Shown piece after piece: positions 23,701-34,391 of a DNA stretch of 36,475 bases (position 1 is its first letter; the number at the start of each line of letters is the position of its first letter). The DNA is from Acanthaster planci. Its lineage: Eukaryota > Echinodermata > Asteroidea > Valvatida > Acanthasteridae. The position numbers and the translations under genes were made by a program. Location of the stretch: assembly GCF_001949145.1 (NCBI RefSeq), contig NW_019091826.1, positions 1 through 36,475 of the forward strand, read 5' to 3'. The notes beneath the pieces are model-generated. The model saw only the letters and a list, made by a program, of their open reading frames with translations. It searched no databases and was not told the DNA's origin.

Positions 23701-25819
23701 GAGATTTCTCAATTATTTTGTAGCAAATTGTGTTACCTGGACTACGTTAAACCGAGGAGCTACCTCGTTAACGACCAAGGCCTGACGGGAGAATATCGGT
23801 CCGGCTGCCATTAGTATGGTTGGACCTTCATACAAGAGATCGTTGAGAAACCCCAAGGCTTCATTTGGCAGACCCTGCAAATAGAAAAAGAATGTGTAAT
23901 TTTATCTCGGTAAAGAGGATGAGTTTGCAGTTTGGGTCCTTGGCTAGTCCTCCAGGAATTCTTGTCAATATTCTTTTTCAGCTGGGACTGAATGTATTTT
24001 ATCTATAAACCTTTTGGGGATCGCGGGGCCAAAATCAAATGCATACCCTGGACTTTCTACGGTATGTCAACGAGAAAGGAAATAATTGCTGCAACGTGCT
24101 CACAATATCTCTCACTGAGTTGTCCCGTACTGTGTTGAGAGTTTCATACATGGAGTTTTGTGGAATTACGAAGTTTTGGAAAGTTTTCTGACGGTAAAAG
24201 GTTGGAAAAGGTTTTCTTCTACTAGGAAGAAAACGACCTGAAATAAATTGTCAGCTTGTGTGTGTGTCCCTGAAAATAGTCTTACAGGTGGTTTTAGCAC
24301 CCCTGTGTTTATGGTTTAATGCTTCTAAACTCTTCTGTACTACTGCCTCAACTTTCGTAAGTTCGATCGCCTTACCTATATTCTGTCTCAGGATTGAATA
24401 GAATAGTCAATAATCAGGAGTGCTTTGATGTCCAAGAATTTGGGGGCCTCAGATGGAAGGTTTCGGTCAATTCTGACCCCGTGGGGGCTGGATCAACTCT
24501 GCTGCATGGATTTTTTTAAAGGATGCATTAGTGCGAAAGCACCATTGTTCCTAGGCGGGATATCTTCCAAGTACAGGGAGAACTCGCATTTCGCCTAGTC
24601 GATTCAGTTGAGGAAAAGATTAATCAGCACTTAACATTGATTAAGCTATGTGGAAAACAGTGGAATATAGGCCAATGCATCGCAATTCATATCAGTCGTT
24701 TCTCCAGGATTCAGAAAAAAAGCTTTTCCTTTCCTTTTTTCTGATGTATGAGGTTCAGCTAAAAGAGCGAATACTCAAGAGAAGATAATATGGTCCCCCA
24801 AGGGACATTTTGCTTTCGCGGAGGGACACACGTGCACTCTGTTGGTTTGGCAGCAGGGTTGTGTGTACTTGCTTACATTTAGTTAAAAGAAATTTACAAC
24901 TGTACAAAAACTGATCAAATTCTTTCGCAATGATAGTAGCCAGTGAGGGTGGGGTGCGAGGTGGCTCCCGCTATCACCGCAGTTTTAGATCTTGAAATTA
25001 AATTAAAGGTTCAAAAAGCATTTACAAAGTTGCTAAATGTTATCTCAATTGCCTTACAGAATACGCGATAAGACATCGTAAGATTTAAAAAGTTCGCTAT
25101 TGTAGGGCACATAAAATACCGGGCATCACTTTTGAAAGCTATATAGAGTAGCCCCGAATCGTTTTTATCAGGCAAGTTGGTGGAGTGATTATCACATAAA
25201 TCTGATACAATCTGACCGCTGTTTGAGAAAAAAAATATTCCCGTTGAGATATTTTCAACGTTGAACGAAGTGCCAACTTGGTGAACAAAGATTTTGAGCA
25301 ACAGCAGTTGAATTTTCATGCACGGGATGTTAACTGTTTATTGGCTTGTATATTCTAAAAGGTTGTCTCAATAACTCCCTCATTTTTCCGCCAACATAGC
25401 TTATTTATGTCACTGTCAAAGTGATTGTTTTTAGACAGACATTTCACACCTAAGGTAAAAACACAATTGGCGTGTCACCAGTTGTGGCCTAATTTGTGTG
25501 TAATTGCTTTACTTACATTGGTCAGTCTGTAGCGCATTTTCAGCTTGTATCCGTCCAGTATTCCCGTCAGATTGTTGATATGATCGATGGCTGTTTGCAC
25601 CGTGGAGGGGAGAGCACCAAAGATCGAGTTGTTTGGTAAAGCGAAAAAACCCCCTATGTAGATGGGGATCCGCTGCTGAAACTCCCCCGAAAGCGATTTC
25701 ACGTTGTCCCCAGTGGCCTCGGTGTCCGAATTAGGCGTCGCTCCCTTTACATGGACGGCGAAAAGTGCCAGGCCGTTTGCCAGGCTGAACATGAGGACGA
25801 GCAACCCCTTGGTGATCAT
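11791..25819 (-). CDS. GABA-B receptor-like class C GPCR, N-terminal 591 residues (12 exons; TM4-TM7 not in window)
   Basis: Exons in transcript order: 25819-25517, 23874-23737, 21633-21466, 20542-20435, 18185-18120, 15397-15206, 15012-14770, 14419-14347, 13897-13814, 12873-12723, 12491-12359 and 11904-11791; all phases fit. Residues 1-26 are a signal peptide (LLVLMFSLANGLALFAV). Residues ~50-440 form a Venus-flytrap domain with family motifs IYIGGFF, LNDLLYEGP, GGKYVWTLVGWYPEQWW and FSYTDSEM. Residues that would contact GABA appear kept: S153, Y251 (SYFDTA), E348 and D354. There is no Cys-rich linker, as in GABA-B and unlike mGlu or taste receptors. TM1 is ~480-501, TM2 ~519-539, TM3 ~549-572 with the ectodomain Cys (RICL) and the FGALFMKTYRIHAIF signature. 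It should be a plasma-membrane receptor coupling to Gi/o, working as a dimer. The ATG has G at -3. The exon 6 end is the least certain junction (15206 chosen for phase). The rest of the 7TM core and the tail are missing beside the assembly gap. Confidence 0.87.
12985..13060 (+). repeat. Possible tRNA-derived SINE head
   Basis: The stretch has a tRNA-like layout: gggcacagttagtgactc resembles a degenerate A-box region, cgatcaaag an anticodon-loop region, and ggtccgaatcc differs by one base from the Pol III B box GGTTCGAATCC. It lies in the receptor intron between exons 9 and 10 and is too degenerate for a functional tRNA. The extent of any SINE body is unclear; gtgatggtaat occurs twice just downstream (13098-13138). 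Confidence 0.3.
13918..14046. mobile_element. 129 bp inverted-repeat (foldback/MITE-like) element in a receptor intron
   Basis: The arms 13918-13965 and 13999-14046 are inverted copies of about 48 bases with roughly 80-85% identity, including the core gtcaacgcgttgc/gcaacgcgttgac. The spacer is about 33 bases. In the minus-strand transcript the hairpin begins 21 bases before exon 9 (start 13897), so it covers the region where a branch point would lie. No clear target-site duplication was found. Confidence 0.72.
15805..15905. repeat. Diverged dispersed repeat, copy B
   Basis: Loose same-orientation match to 10995-11105. It lies in the receptor intron between exons 5 and 6. Family unknown. Confidence 0.3.
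17331..17573. mobile_element. 243 bp MITE with CACTG termini, copy 1
   Basis: Terminal inverted repeats of about 23 bases, cactgcaaaaactgtggtg at the left and its near-perfect complement ccacggtttttgcagtg at the right, flanked on both sides by TA. The interior is full of GTGTTA/TAACAC words, so it can fold extensively. Copy 2 at 34153-34391 lies in opposite orientation and shares the interior word acctacaagtg-tacaatgca. It has no coding capacity and must rely on a transposase elsewhere. It sits in the receptor intron between exons 5 and 6. Confidence 0.82.
18265..18318. repeat. Imperfect 23 bp palindrome with short loop
   Basis: The arms 18265-18287 and 18296-18318 match as inverted repeats at about 21 of 23 positions (gcatgg..aatggttcta and tagaaccatt..ccatgc), with an 8-base AT loop. 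It lies in the receptor intron between exons 4 and 5, 80 bases from exon 5. It could be the core of a small MITE or a hairpin-forming RNA segment. Confidence 0.65.
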
Positions 25820-26168
25820 GGCAAAAGTTTTTCACCTCTGTGCGTGCTTTGAAAAATGCTCCGATTATCAGCTTAAGGGCGAAATCTTGTTCACGTCCCC
25901 AAGTGAGAGAAAAACTCAGTGAACAGCGACCGAGCCCAGTCCGTCAACTCGCCTACGAATAAAGTGCACGTATTCATAAGTGTGAAGTACCTTCCACCGC
26001 CAAATATAACTATCCGCTATCATCGGGTCAACTATTTATGAAATGTTGGCTTTTCCAACCATGAATGACAGTTATTTTGCCAGGCGAGGACAGAAATTCG
26101 TTGTTCGCGCCGTCCTCTGGAACTCGCGTTGGCAATAGATGGATTGTCGTCGTCGGGGAGAGAATAGA
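25820..26168 (-). promoter_or_regulatory. Probable 5' UTR and promoter region of the receptor gene
   Basis: This is the DNA immediately upstream of the receptor start codon (minus strand). The ATG context is gccATG. No clear TATA element was recognised and the region is mixed in composition. A MITE abuts it at 26169. Any non-coding 5' exon cannot be excluded. Confidence 0.35.
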
Positions 26169-26324
26169 AGTCGCGTGACCTATAGTGGTATCAAACATCA
26201 ACTAACATCTCTTTCTCCCATAGCAAAGTGTGTTTTAAATGTTGTTTACCAAAATAAAAGTCGGTTTCCGGTGTAATACTCAGCACTTCTGCTTAGTTTG
26301 ATACCCACTATAGGTTATGTGACT
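26169..26324. mobile_element. 156 bp MITE upstream of the receptor gene
   Basis: Terminal inverted repeats of about 28 bases at 26169-26196 and 26296-26324. The inner 18-19 bases are almost identical (cctatagtggtatcaaac and the complement of gtttgatacccactatagg), while the outer ten are more diverged. There is no coding capacity. It lies about 350 bases upstream of the receptor ATG. The target-site duplication is not clear and the family is not recognised. Confidence 0.75.
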
Positions 26325-29300
26325 GCGCGGGCGCAATCGGTCTTATAACTTCGATTAACAAAAGGGGCTTGTCCACACACCAATGCGATGACCGTTATTA
26401 CTGCATGGTCGTTGCAGTGGCCCCAATCAATGGCAGTGAGCGTTGTGATTGTTATTATACGGAGCCTTTTTTCCGCGTCAAGAGCCAAGTGCAAGCCCGT
26501 CACAGCGCTTTCCGCCATTAAAGGGGGCCAGTGGGAATGTTCCATATCTGCTCTGTGAAAGATCTCTCGTGGAAATGCTCTGTAGCACCTGTTTACAAGG
26601 TAGTTTGTGTTTACATTGCTAAGAGTTTGGTGCGCAGCTTTAACTTTGTTGAAGTATAATTGTTGACTGTGCGTCTCCTTGGCACAGCATAATCGAGAGG
26701 GGAGTCAAGTTAAACTTTTCTTTTAAAAGAAAATTGGCATACGCACTGTTTCCATTCCGATCGTTCGTCGGAAATCATGAGCTGATGATAGTATGGACAA
26801 GATTCATAAACCTTCTGCCGCACTCGATGCATTTCTTCAACATCACCATATAGAAGTAGTACATTTAGAATGTGACAAAAAGAAATGAAGCGGCTACGGC
26901 ATTGGTTTCTCGATTAATGCGTGCAACATTGATATCCCTATTGTGATAAACATTAAACAAATGAAGCGATATGAAAATCATAAAGAACGCAATAACTTGA
27001 CAGAAATATGGACGTTAACTGGTAATAAATAGAACGTAGACTATTAACATAAAGAGCACATAGTCACTCATCCACAGAATAATAAAATAGACAATTTATT
27101 TACGTTTTAACGCAAATGCTCGACCTTCTTGTAGGCCTATATATCAAAGGGTTCATATGAATATTATGGGGAAATATTATGGCTGAACATTAGGGAAAAG
27201 CTGCAAACTTGCTTCTATTTTCCGCCCGTACCTGTTCTCCACTTTTCACACCTGTGTAATTTCAATGGAAACCCTCCATAAACTCGCACCTGTGGACAAG
27301 AGGCACACTGATAATGTGTGTTCGCTAAGGGCCCAATCAAATTAAAAGCACTTGATTGTATATCGCCAGCTCTCAGATTGTCATGTGAATAAGACTTCAC
27401 GTCCATTTTCAGTTCTGGTATTATAGGAAGAGAGGTTTTACCGTTTGTGAATAGGTCATATTTCAATTTGCTTGGAGACGGGGTATGCTTCAAATATCAA
27501 TGGAGGTATTAACAAATATTTGGAACTCATAAATTTCACTATGTCTTTCTGAATATTTTCAAATTCGTGCATTTTAAAGATTTTGAAATGAATAAATACT
27601 GCTGCAACGTGCTCACTATCTCAACAAACATTTATCTGTAATCCATGCTAGTTTCAACAAATATACAATCTTCAAGGAAGCAAGAGAGGACATCTTTTTA
27701 ATGCCACCTGCATCATTCCTGAGAAAATCGTGCTAAGATGCACGAACTATCTCACAAACGATACTAACGACTAACTAGCGCTGTCCCCTATTTGCTGCCC
27801 CGGAACACAGGATTACTGATGCACACGGGTTAGGATCAATGGCTCAACTAGATAGCACAAACAATCTGCAAAATACTTCTTACGCTGATAGGCAGAAAAG
27901 GGCAGCCTTTAGGCCATACACTGTACACTCAGACTGAATTGAAAATGGAAGCCATAACTGAAAACTTTAATGGGTTTATAACTTATTTACACTGCACCAT
28001 GGCAACATTTTACGGGGAGCAATCTCGCGATTGCTTTGTTAACATGCACATCACTTTCACTTCAGACCTATCAGTTTTATATGATGGAATAGTTGGGAAG
28101 ATCAATTAAACGTCGATCAGAATTATTCACGCAACCATATCCTGTGCGGTTTACGTTTCGTTGTAGGGTGAAGAAATGTCGAGGGTCAAAATGTTTACTC
28201 CAGAAAATCGAGGGGTCGTGGGGTAAGTTGTAACTTAATGTTCCCATCAAATACGTTCACACAAATGTATAGGAGCTATTAGCTTTGAGCTTTTTTGCTT
28301 TTGGTGAGCCAAAATATCTAGTATAAATGCTTTATTAAACGACGACAGTTTTGACGGTCATACGTTGTGTTTACTCAATAATTCAGGACTTGTCTAAGCC
28401 GGGACTACTACGCGTACAGCTTCTTCGGACTCAGGGCTCTGCAACCCTGAAAAATGAAACGGACTCAACGGAATATTGCGCTCCAGCCACCGTGTGAGAA
28501 GAAATTCGTACTGCCTCGCTTAAGAAAAACATAATCTTTAGATTGGTTCATTTGTAAAATGGGTCAAGACTTTGATCACATGCCATGCAGGAGCACCTTT
28601 CCGGTGCGATCTGTATCCAAACAGCCTTCCAGTAAGTCAATAGAATCTGACCTGAACTCAAAGGAGCTGTTTAACGTATCTTTTCTCAGTCAGAGCAGAC
28701 TCCGCCCCTTCAGATCTCATTTGGGGGACAGTGAAGGGAGTCTACCCACCCTCTGTTTTAACTCGAAAGCTGGATATCAACCCTACAAGAACTAGGGGCG
28801 TAATCTGCCCCCGACAATTCGTCACATATCGCTGCAGTGCATTTTTTCACGCGCCCCGCCTTACTATACCAGTTCTTCATCCCTTCAGCTATTGGAGGAC
28901 TGGAGACTGTCAGGGTTAAGGAAGATTTTCAAGTGAAATTTTTAGGTTATGTTGACACCAATTTCTAACAATGATATTCAGTTCTCGCACAAGATCTATT
29001 TTACCGACAGCCAAAAATGCATACCTTTTCATGCATGAGAAATAAATTGCTTCCCAAGGCCCTTAGGGCATGAAATTGGTCTTTTCCCCTCTCTGACTCA
29101 GTTACCTCCCACGATATAAGAAAACCAAGAACGTTTCCAAGGATTCCTCAGCCCCAAATGCTCTGATGTTGCTCCAAGTCCAGTAGGGGGCCAAAAAAGT
29201 TGGAATTGAAAGCGGCACCGCCAAAATGATTATTTAAATATTCATGCAGAGCGCAAAATGCCTGTATCATGTACAATAGAGCCTGAAAGTAAAAGGTCAC

Positions 29301-30985
29301 ACAACGAGCTTCCGGAACCCTTGCGCGGTCTGCCTATGGGGATTTTACATTGGGCCGTCCTATCATGTTCGATAATTTTGAGAAAAATAATTCCTTACTG
29401 AAACCACCCTATGAAACACTCAGGTTGGATTTTTACCTTTGTCTTCCTCAAGTTATATTTTGGAATAGTCACCTGGAAATGGGTAAAAAACGAATTTTAG
29501 TAACGACCTTTCACGTCCGGCGTATCCTACCTAGGTCTCCTTGTTCATGCAGAAAACGAGATCGTACAACCTTGCTGAGATATTACCTATACCTGCCGTC
29601 GATGGGTTCCAGATTCCGTTGAGTTGTCAGCAAAAGTTAGATAAAATATAAGAATCTTTCGTAAAAGTAGAATATTGCTTTTTGTTTACTACCCTATAAA
29701 TTATCAAAGTGTGTAAAATATTTTGATCTGTTTTTATTTCGACTTTTACCCACAGACTACCATAAAATTTCAAACCGTAAAGGTTCATCTGCGAACAAGA
29801 CTGCCGCACTGCACGGTTCTTCATGTATTTTAGATTTTTGGAAGTGCTGGGTCCATTTTGGCAGTATATTTCTCTTTTAGGTCAAGTAATTTTACAGTTT
29901 CTATAAAATGATATACCAGCAAATATTTTTCAAAGCCCTCTTTTCAAGTTCGGTGTTTTAAGAAGAATCTGAAGGAGAAAATATCAAAAATTCTACAATC
30001 TTTGCACGTTATTTTTCCTATCCAAAGGTTCCGGAAGCGCGCCCTTCAGGGGTCAATTTTTAAGCTCTATGGTCGCTCATCCATTTTCGGAATGTACAAA
30101 ATCACATTTTAGGCTGGCACTGCTCTTAGTATCTTTAATCACTGAATCTACCGACTGTACATGAGGAAAATTATTTTGCTTTAAAATCTTACAGTCACAC
30201 CAACACTTAATATTTCTCTCTACCAACATTTCTGTTCATTACTAACAGGTTCTTGAAGTCAAATCTGAAGCTTAATTATTCTCTCAATTCTAAAGTCAAA
30301 ACATTTGTCCATTCTGACGGCACGAAAACAGGGAAAAGAGAAAGAAAACAACGACGGGGAGTGTAAAACGGAAACACGAAGCTTGAATGATCGTGTTCTT
30401 ACCTGTATGCTTGAGAAAGACTGTACGGAGAAAATCATGACACCCCGTGTAGGCATACGCCAGTATCCATGGCGATTATCTAGCCATAAAATTCAGTCAA
30501 TTTAATAACAAGGTTGCGTGAAGAATAGAATTTTTTTCGGCAGTCCCTCTTTGTCACGCTGCCATCCCAGTACTGGTCAAAGGCGACTCGTGTTCGATTA
30601 TTTGAATGTGTTGTGAAAGCGTTTGCCGGCAGATCGCACTTGATTCGCTTGTCACTGGCCGTTTTCTCCCGTCATTTCGCCACCCCTGTACAAGACTGAT
30701 TGCACTGGGGGTGCGTGCAGTTATAAATGCCAAACGCAATGATGCGCTCAGCCGCAATGCCAATTAGGGTGAGATGAAGCTTTTGAGTTGCCATGGTAGT
30801 AGATGTACTGGGTAGAAGACCGCGAAAAGCATTCAACATTTTTGAGCGTCGGCTGTTGGTAAGTTCCAGTGGGGAACAGAGGGGGTGGATCTGCTCGTTT
30901 GTTGAAAGAAACAGCACAGGCTCTTTTGAATGCCGCCATGCATACTAATTCCTGTTTTAATGATTTGGTCATTTTCATTACCGAA
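26325..30985. other. Intergenic DNA without recognised genes
   Basis: Only short open frames occur, none with a recognisable protein family, splice structure or membrane segment. The word gctgcaacgtgctcac near 27601 recurs near 24089 in the same orientation, hinting at an old interspersed repeat. Noncoding RNAs or isolated small exons could be missed by eye. Confidence 0.4.
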
Positions 30986-31120
30986 AATGGGTCACTTGGG
31001 AGACATTCCCATAAGAACGTGCACAAACTTTACTGTCCTACGTTGAAATGTCTCCCTAATGACCAATGTCTCCCAAAGGTTGAAAAATTTACCACAAAAT
31101 GTCTCCCTAATGACCCATTT
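30986..31120. mobile_element. ~135 bp inverted-repeat (MITE-like) element
   Basis: aaatgggtcacttgggagac (about 30986-31005) and gtctccctaatgacccattt (31101-31120) are inverted copies matching at about 18 of 20 positions. A further copy of the right-arm word, atgtctccctaatgacc, lies inside at about 31048-31064, followed by atgtctccca. There is no coding capacity. Target-site duplication not established. Confidence 0.6.
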
Positions 31121-32101
31121 GTAAGAATTCAACTTAGTTCCATTTGAAACTGTGTTCCTGAATGGTTCCAGTGAGAGTTATTAAATTAACTGCAGTTGTG
31201 TTAAATTGCTAGGTCTGGTAAGTGTTATTTAGGTATAAGGTAATGTGAAAAAACTGCGTAAGGTCAAGAGATGGCGCATCTAGAGACAGCTGAGGACAAC
31301 ATAATACAAAGAGTTTGTATTCTTGTCTTTTAGCTTTGGCCTCTCAGCAACTCCCTGTGCGGTCAAGAAGTGTCAGATATTGCGTATGAGAAAGGGATGC
31401 TTCCCTCGCTCCTTTGTTAGACTATGGGGGGGGAGCGGTTGCATGGTACCAAAATGCTTTAGGCATGCTCTATAGAGAGTAAAAAATCCCTATTAATTTG
31501 CGGTGGCCTCCGCAAATAGTGGTCTAAAGCAATCTGACAAATCTGGTATAGAGCCACTGTTTCAGGACAGTCTCTTCCAACCAAACCAGCACGCTAATTT
31601 TCATCGGGAACTGTCCAGTGAAACGTCACTGGATTTGTCAAGGGATGCGGAGTACCTCTCATGAAGTGTTAACAGAGATGGTATACACCTGAAAAGGGCT
31701 GAGGCCTGGTGTTGAAGCGATTCGCAGGCAGCAGAATAACCCCGTAAAATTGACATAGGCCTACGCTCGAAGAGCAGCATCGATGCTCTGACTGAGACTC
31801 GCAAGTTCATCACCAAGTGATCACTCTCTAATTCCCGAGATACTTTATGGACACGGCCGAATCTCTCTTACTGTCCCCAAAATACAGACTGAGGTAATGA
31901 GATTTTTTTCCCATGGGTATTGCCCAGTAACTAAGGCTATTTGCTTTTCCCGCCAGTCTATAGCCAGAGGGCAGAAGTTATTGTTTGCCTCCAGCCAAAG
32001 CTTGGAGACAGTAAAGGCAACCCATCGAATAAGTGACGGTTGCACTGCACTCGGAGGCAAATTGCGAATTTTTCGTTCAACTTGGGTCCATTTTCGGCTA
32101 G
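31121..32101. other. Intergenic DNA without recognised genes
   Basis: No convincing coding region. A small perfect palindrome, tccagtga/tcactgga with a 4-base loop, lies at 31614-31633. A G-run (nine G) lies near 31426-31434. Confidence 0.4.
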
Positions 32102-32217
32102 CGAACTTTATGCGTGGAGTAATGGTGCTCTTTAAGTTATTACTTTAAATTAATAAAACGAACATTATGCTTAAAGTAATGGTGCTCTTAAGTTATTACT
32201 TTAAATTGATATTAAAA
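32102..32217. repeat. Tandem duplication of a ~57 bp unit
   Basis: Two adjacent copies, 32102-32158 and 32159-32217, both read cgaac-ttatgc..agtaatggtgctct followed by taagttattactttaaatt, with a few substitutions and small indels. No coding function. Confidence 0.85.
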
Positions 32218-32786
32218 AAATCTTCGAATAGTATTTCTATGGGTCCAATGTATTACAAAGGCCGTGGCGTAAGTTTGAATTATTGCTTTCATTATTTTAT
32301 ATATTATATTTTATATTAATTATTATACTGACTCGTGCATGCCTTCAAAACAACACTTCCAATGAAACGCTTTCAGAAGCAAGTAAGTTGACCTTCTCCG
32401 CACTACAGAAAATTAGTGCAGGAAAAATGATCCCCGTTTTACCCAGGAATATCATTCCATCTAAATTTGAGACGGTTACTTGCTCGGAGCATGGCAAGGG
32501 ATTGAGAGGAGATTTAAGGAATAAACTCTTTTCTTTATTGTTTCTAGGTGTTTTAGTTCTGAGTCTGTTTCTGTAATATTGTGGGTGGGAACACTTTATC
32601 TTATTTCGTTTTGGAAGGATGTGGTGTGGGCCTACCTCGCCATCTCTTCTTTTAGAAAGTTTGCCCGAAAAATCGTTTTTTTTTTTTTTCCACCTGTGCT
32701 GATAGATGTCAGCTGAACTATCTGTGATCATAACATGATGCCACGGCATGCCGCTAAGTATGTTTTCGGTTTGCACGCATACATTG

Positions 32787-32820
32787 TAAGTTAAATTTTG
32801 CCATAAGTTAAATTTTGCCA
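32787..32820. repeat. Perfect 17 bp tandem duplication
   Basis: taagttaaattttgcca occurs twice head-to-tail with no mismatch, at 32787-32803 and 32804-32820. The lack of divergence suggests a recent slippage or duplication event. Confidence 0.85.
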
Positions 32821-33621
32821 CATTGTCCCTGGGAGCAGTACTGCATAAGAGGCATGAATCGGTCTGCACCCAAACTGTAATTCAAATCTGACAGAAAATG
32901 AGGCCACCTTTTCTTGGAATTGGAGACCTGCAAGAACTTTGAAATTAGTTCCTGCATGGACAGTTCTTTTAAACTTGTGTAAATTCTATTCTTACATATT
33001 CTTTGTGTTTGCGAGAACGTGTCAGAGTTGGCATGCGGTAATCGAACTCTTCACCCGTATCCATTCGCACACCAACAGGCCGTCTTTTTATAACCCACTT
33101 TGGGAGGTCAAAATTAACTTAGAAAGCAATTCATCACGGCAACGCGACATCGAGTTGGAGCCGATATTTATTGACCTTTCCTATTAAAACCGGCACCGTA
33201 GCGGCCCCTTTGGGTTGCGCCGTCAGTGTCCTGGGGCAAGTTGGAAATTAGCCCGCAGCACGGGCTAAAAGAATAAAGTGCAAAATGAAAAAAAAGGTTG
33301 GCTTTAATCTTATCTCAGAATTTCCACGTGTGACTGACCTGCGTCGATTTACTTTCATATCTAGTGGCTTTACTCTTTCCCAGAAGTACAAGCGATTGCT
33401 CTTTCTTCAGAAGACCAGTTCAGGCCAAAACAAAGTGCAGACAACTGTATTCAACAACCCTGAATTGCTCTATTTTATCGAGGGAGGGGATCAACCGGTA
33501 GCTTATTATTGGGAGACAAGGGTTTTCTTTTATACCGACGATTGATTGTCGACTCTGTTTAACAGGTTGTTAATTAACTGTAATTTCACGAACAGCCTTC
33601 TTTTGCATTATATGAAACTAT
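32821..33621. other. Intergenic DNA without recognised genes
   Basis: Open frames up to about 85 codons occur on the plus strand (for example 33285-33545) but show no family motif or splice context. Nothing further is seen. Confidence 0.4.
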
Positions 33622-33806
33622 GTGTTTGTTTGTTGGTGTGTTTGGGGTGTTTGTTTGTTTGTTTGTTGGGTTGTTGGGGGTGTTGGGTTGTTTGTTTGTT
33701 TGTTGGGGTGTTGGGGTGTTTGTTTGTTTGTTTGTTTGTTTGTTTGTTTGTTTGTTGGGGTGTTTGTTTGTTTGTTTGTTTGTTTGTTTGTTTGTTTGTT
33801 TGTTTT
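33622..33806. repeat. (TTTG)n microsatellite with TTGGGG interruptions
   Basis: Long runs of gttt units, with several ggggtg interruptions in the first half and an almost pure run of tttg in the last 75 bases. All three plus frames and one minus frame stay open across it, an artefact of the repeat that encodes low-complexity Cys/Leu/Phe/Val or Lys/Gln/Thr/Asn. Confidence 0.97.
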
Positions 33807-34152
33807 TACTAGAGATATGATATGCAATGTGTCCTTTTTCAGGAGGTTATGAGATCAAAGATTTTAGCATGGCAGGCTATGAAAGAAGATTGTCCCGCTG
33901 TAGACTGAATAATGTTAAACAGTTACACTAGTTGACCTACATTAAATTTGTTGAGCTTTTCGACCAGAGAAGAACAGAAGGCCGCTCGCTATGGGTACGT
34001 GCTGCTCACGTACTTCGCGTGTTTATTTTGACTTTTAAATTGTGGAAGACATATTTGTTCTACGTGGGATTGGACTTCTCGAGTTACCTCTTGGGATCAA
34101 ATAGATGTGGACAGAGAGGAAGAGCCAGAAAACCCAAATGCAAAAACAGGAA

Positions 34153-34391
34153 CATTGCAAAAACTGGAGTGTTGAATTTAACACTCCCGGTGTTATCAGA
34201 GGACTACACCAACACTTTTCACTGGTGTTAAAAATGTTGGTGTTATTTGGTATTACTTTTAATATCCTCCAGTGCATTGTAACACTTGTAGGTGTACAAA
34301 GTAACACCGGCGGTGCTAAAGTAACACCCTAGAATGTGGCCATCTGAAAACACCAAAAAGTGTTGATTTTGACACCAGAATTTTTACAGTG
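34153..34391. mobile_element. 239 bp MITE, copy 2 of the CACTG-terminus family, opposite orientation
   Basis: The termini are cattgcaaaaactggagtg and, at the right, the complement of cactgtaaaaattctggtg. The flanks are AA on both sides (34151-34152 and 34392-34393), consistent with a 2 bp target duplication. Its reverse complement shares acctacaagtgttacaatgca and the GTGTTA/TAACACC-rich interior with copy 1 at 17331-17573. The terminal repeats are more diverged than those of copy 1, so this insertion is probably older. Confidence 0.75.

Larger units (their letters stand above)
11905..25516 (-). other. Introns of the receptor gene
   Basis: Eleven introns, from about 190 bases (15013-15205) to 2.7 kb (15398-18119). 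The larger ones (23875-25516, 21634-23736, 18186-20434, 15398-18119) make up most of the locus. Recognised contents are the elements listed separately at 12985-13060, 13918-14046, 15805-15905, 17331-17573 and 18265-18318. I saw no other gene in them on either strand; the small open frames present have no recognisable protein. Confidence 0.5.

Noticed and set aside
29350-29622. 90-codon open frame on the plus strand
   Set aside because: No domain, signal peptide or splice context that I could recognise.
32345-32869. 174-codon open frame on the minus strand
   Set aside because: No recognisable family, no splice or neighbour support, and it runs across a poly-T tract and the 17 bp tandem duplication. 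Treated as chance.
33618-33827. Long Cys/Leu/Phe/Val and Lys/Gln/Thr/Asn open frames
   Set aside because: Direct translations of the TTTG microsatellite; three overlapping plus frames and one minus frame are open at once.
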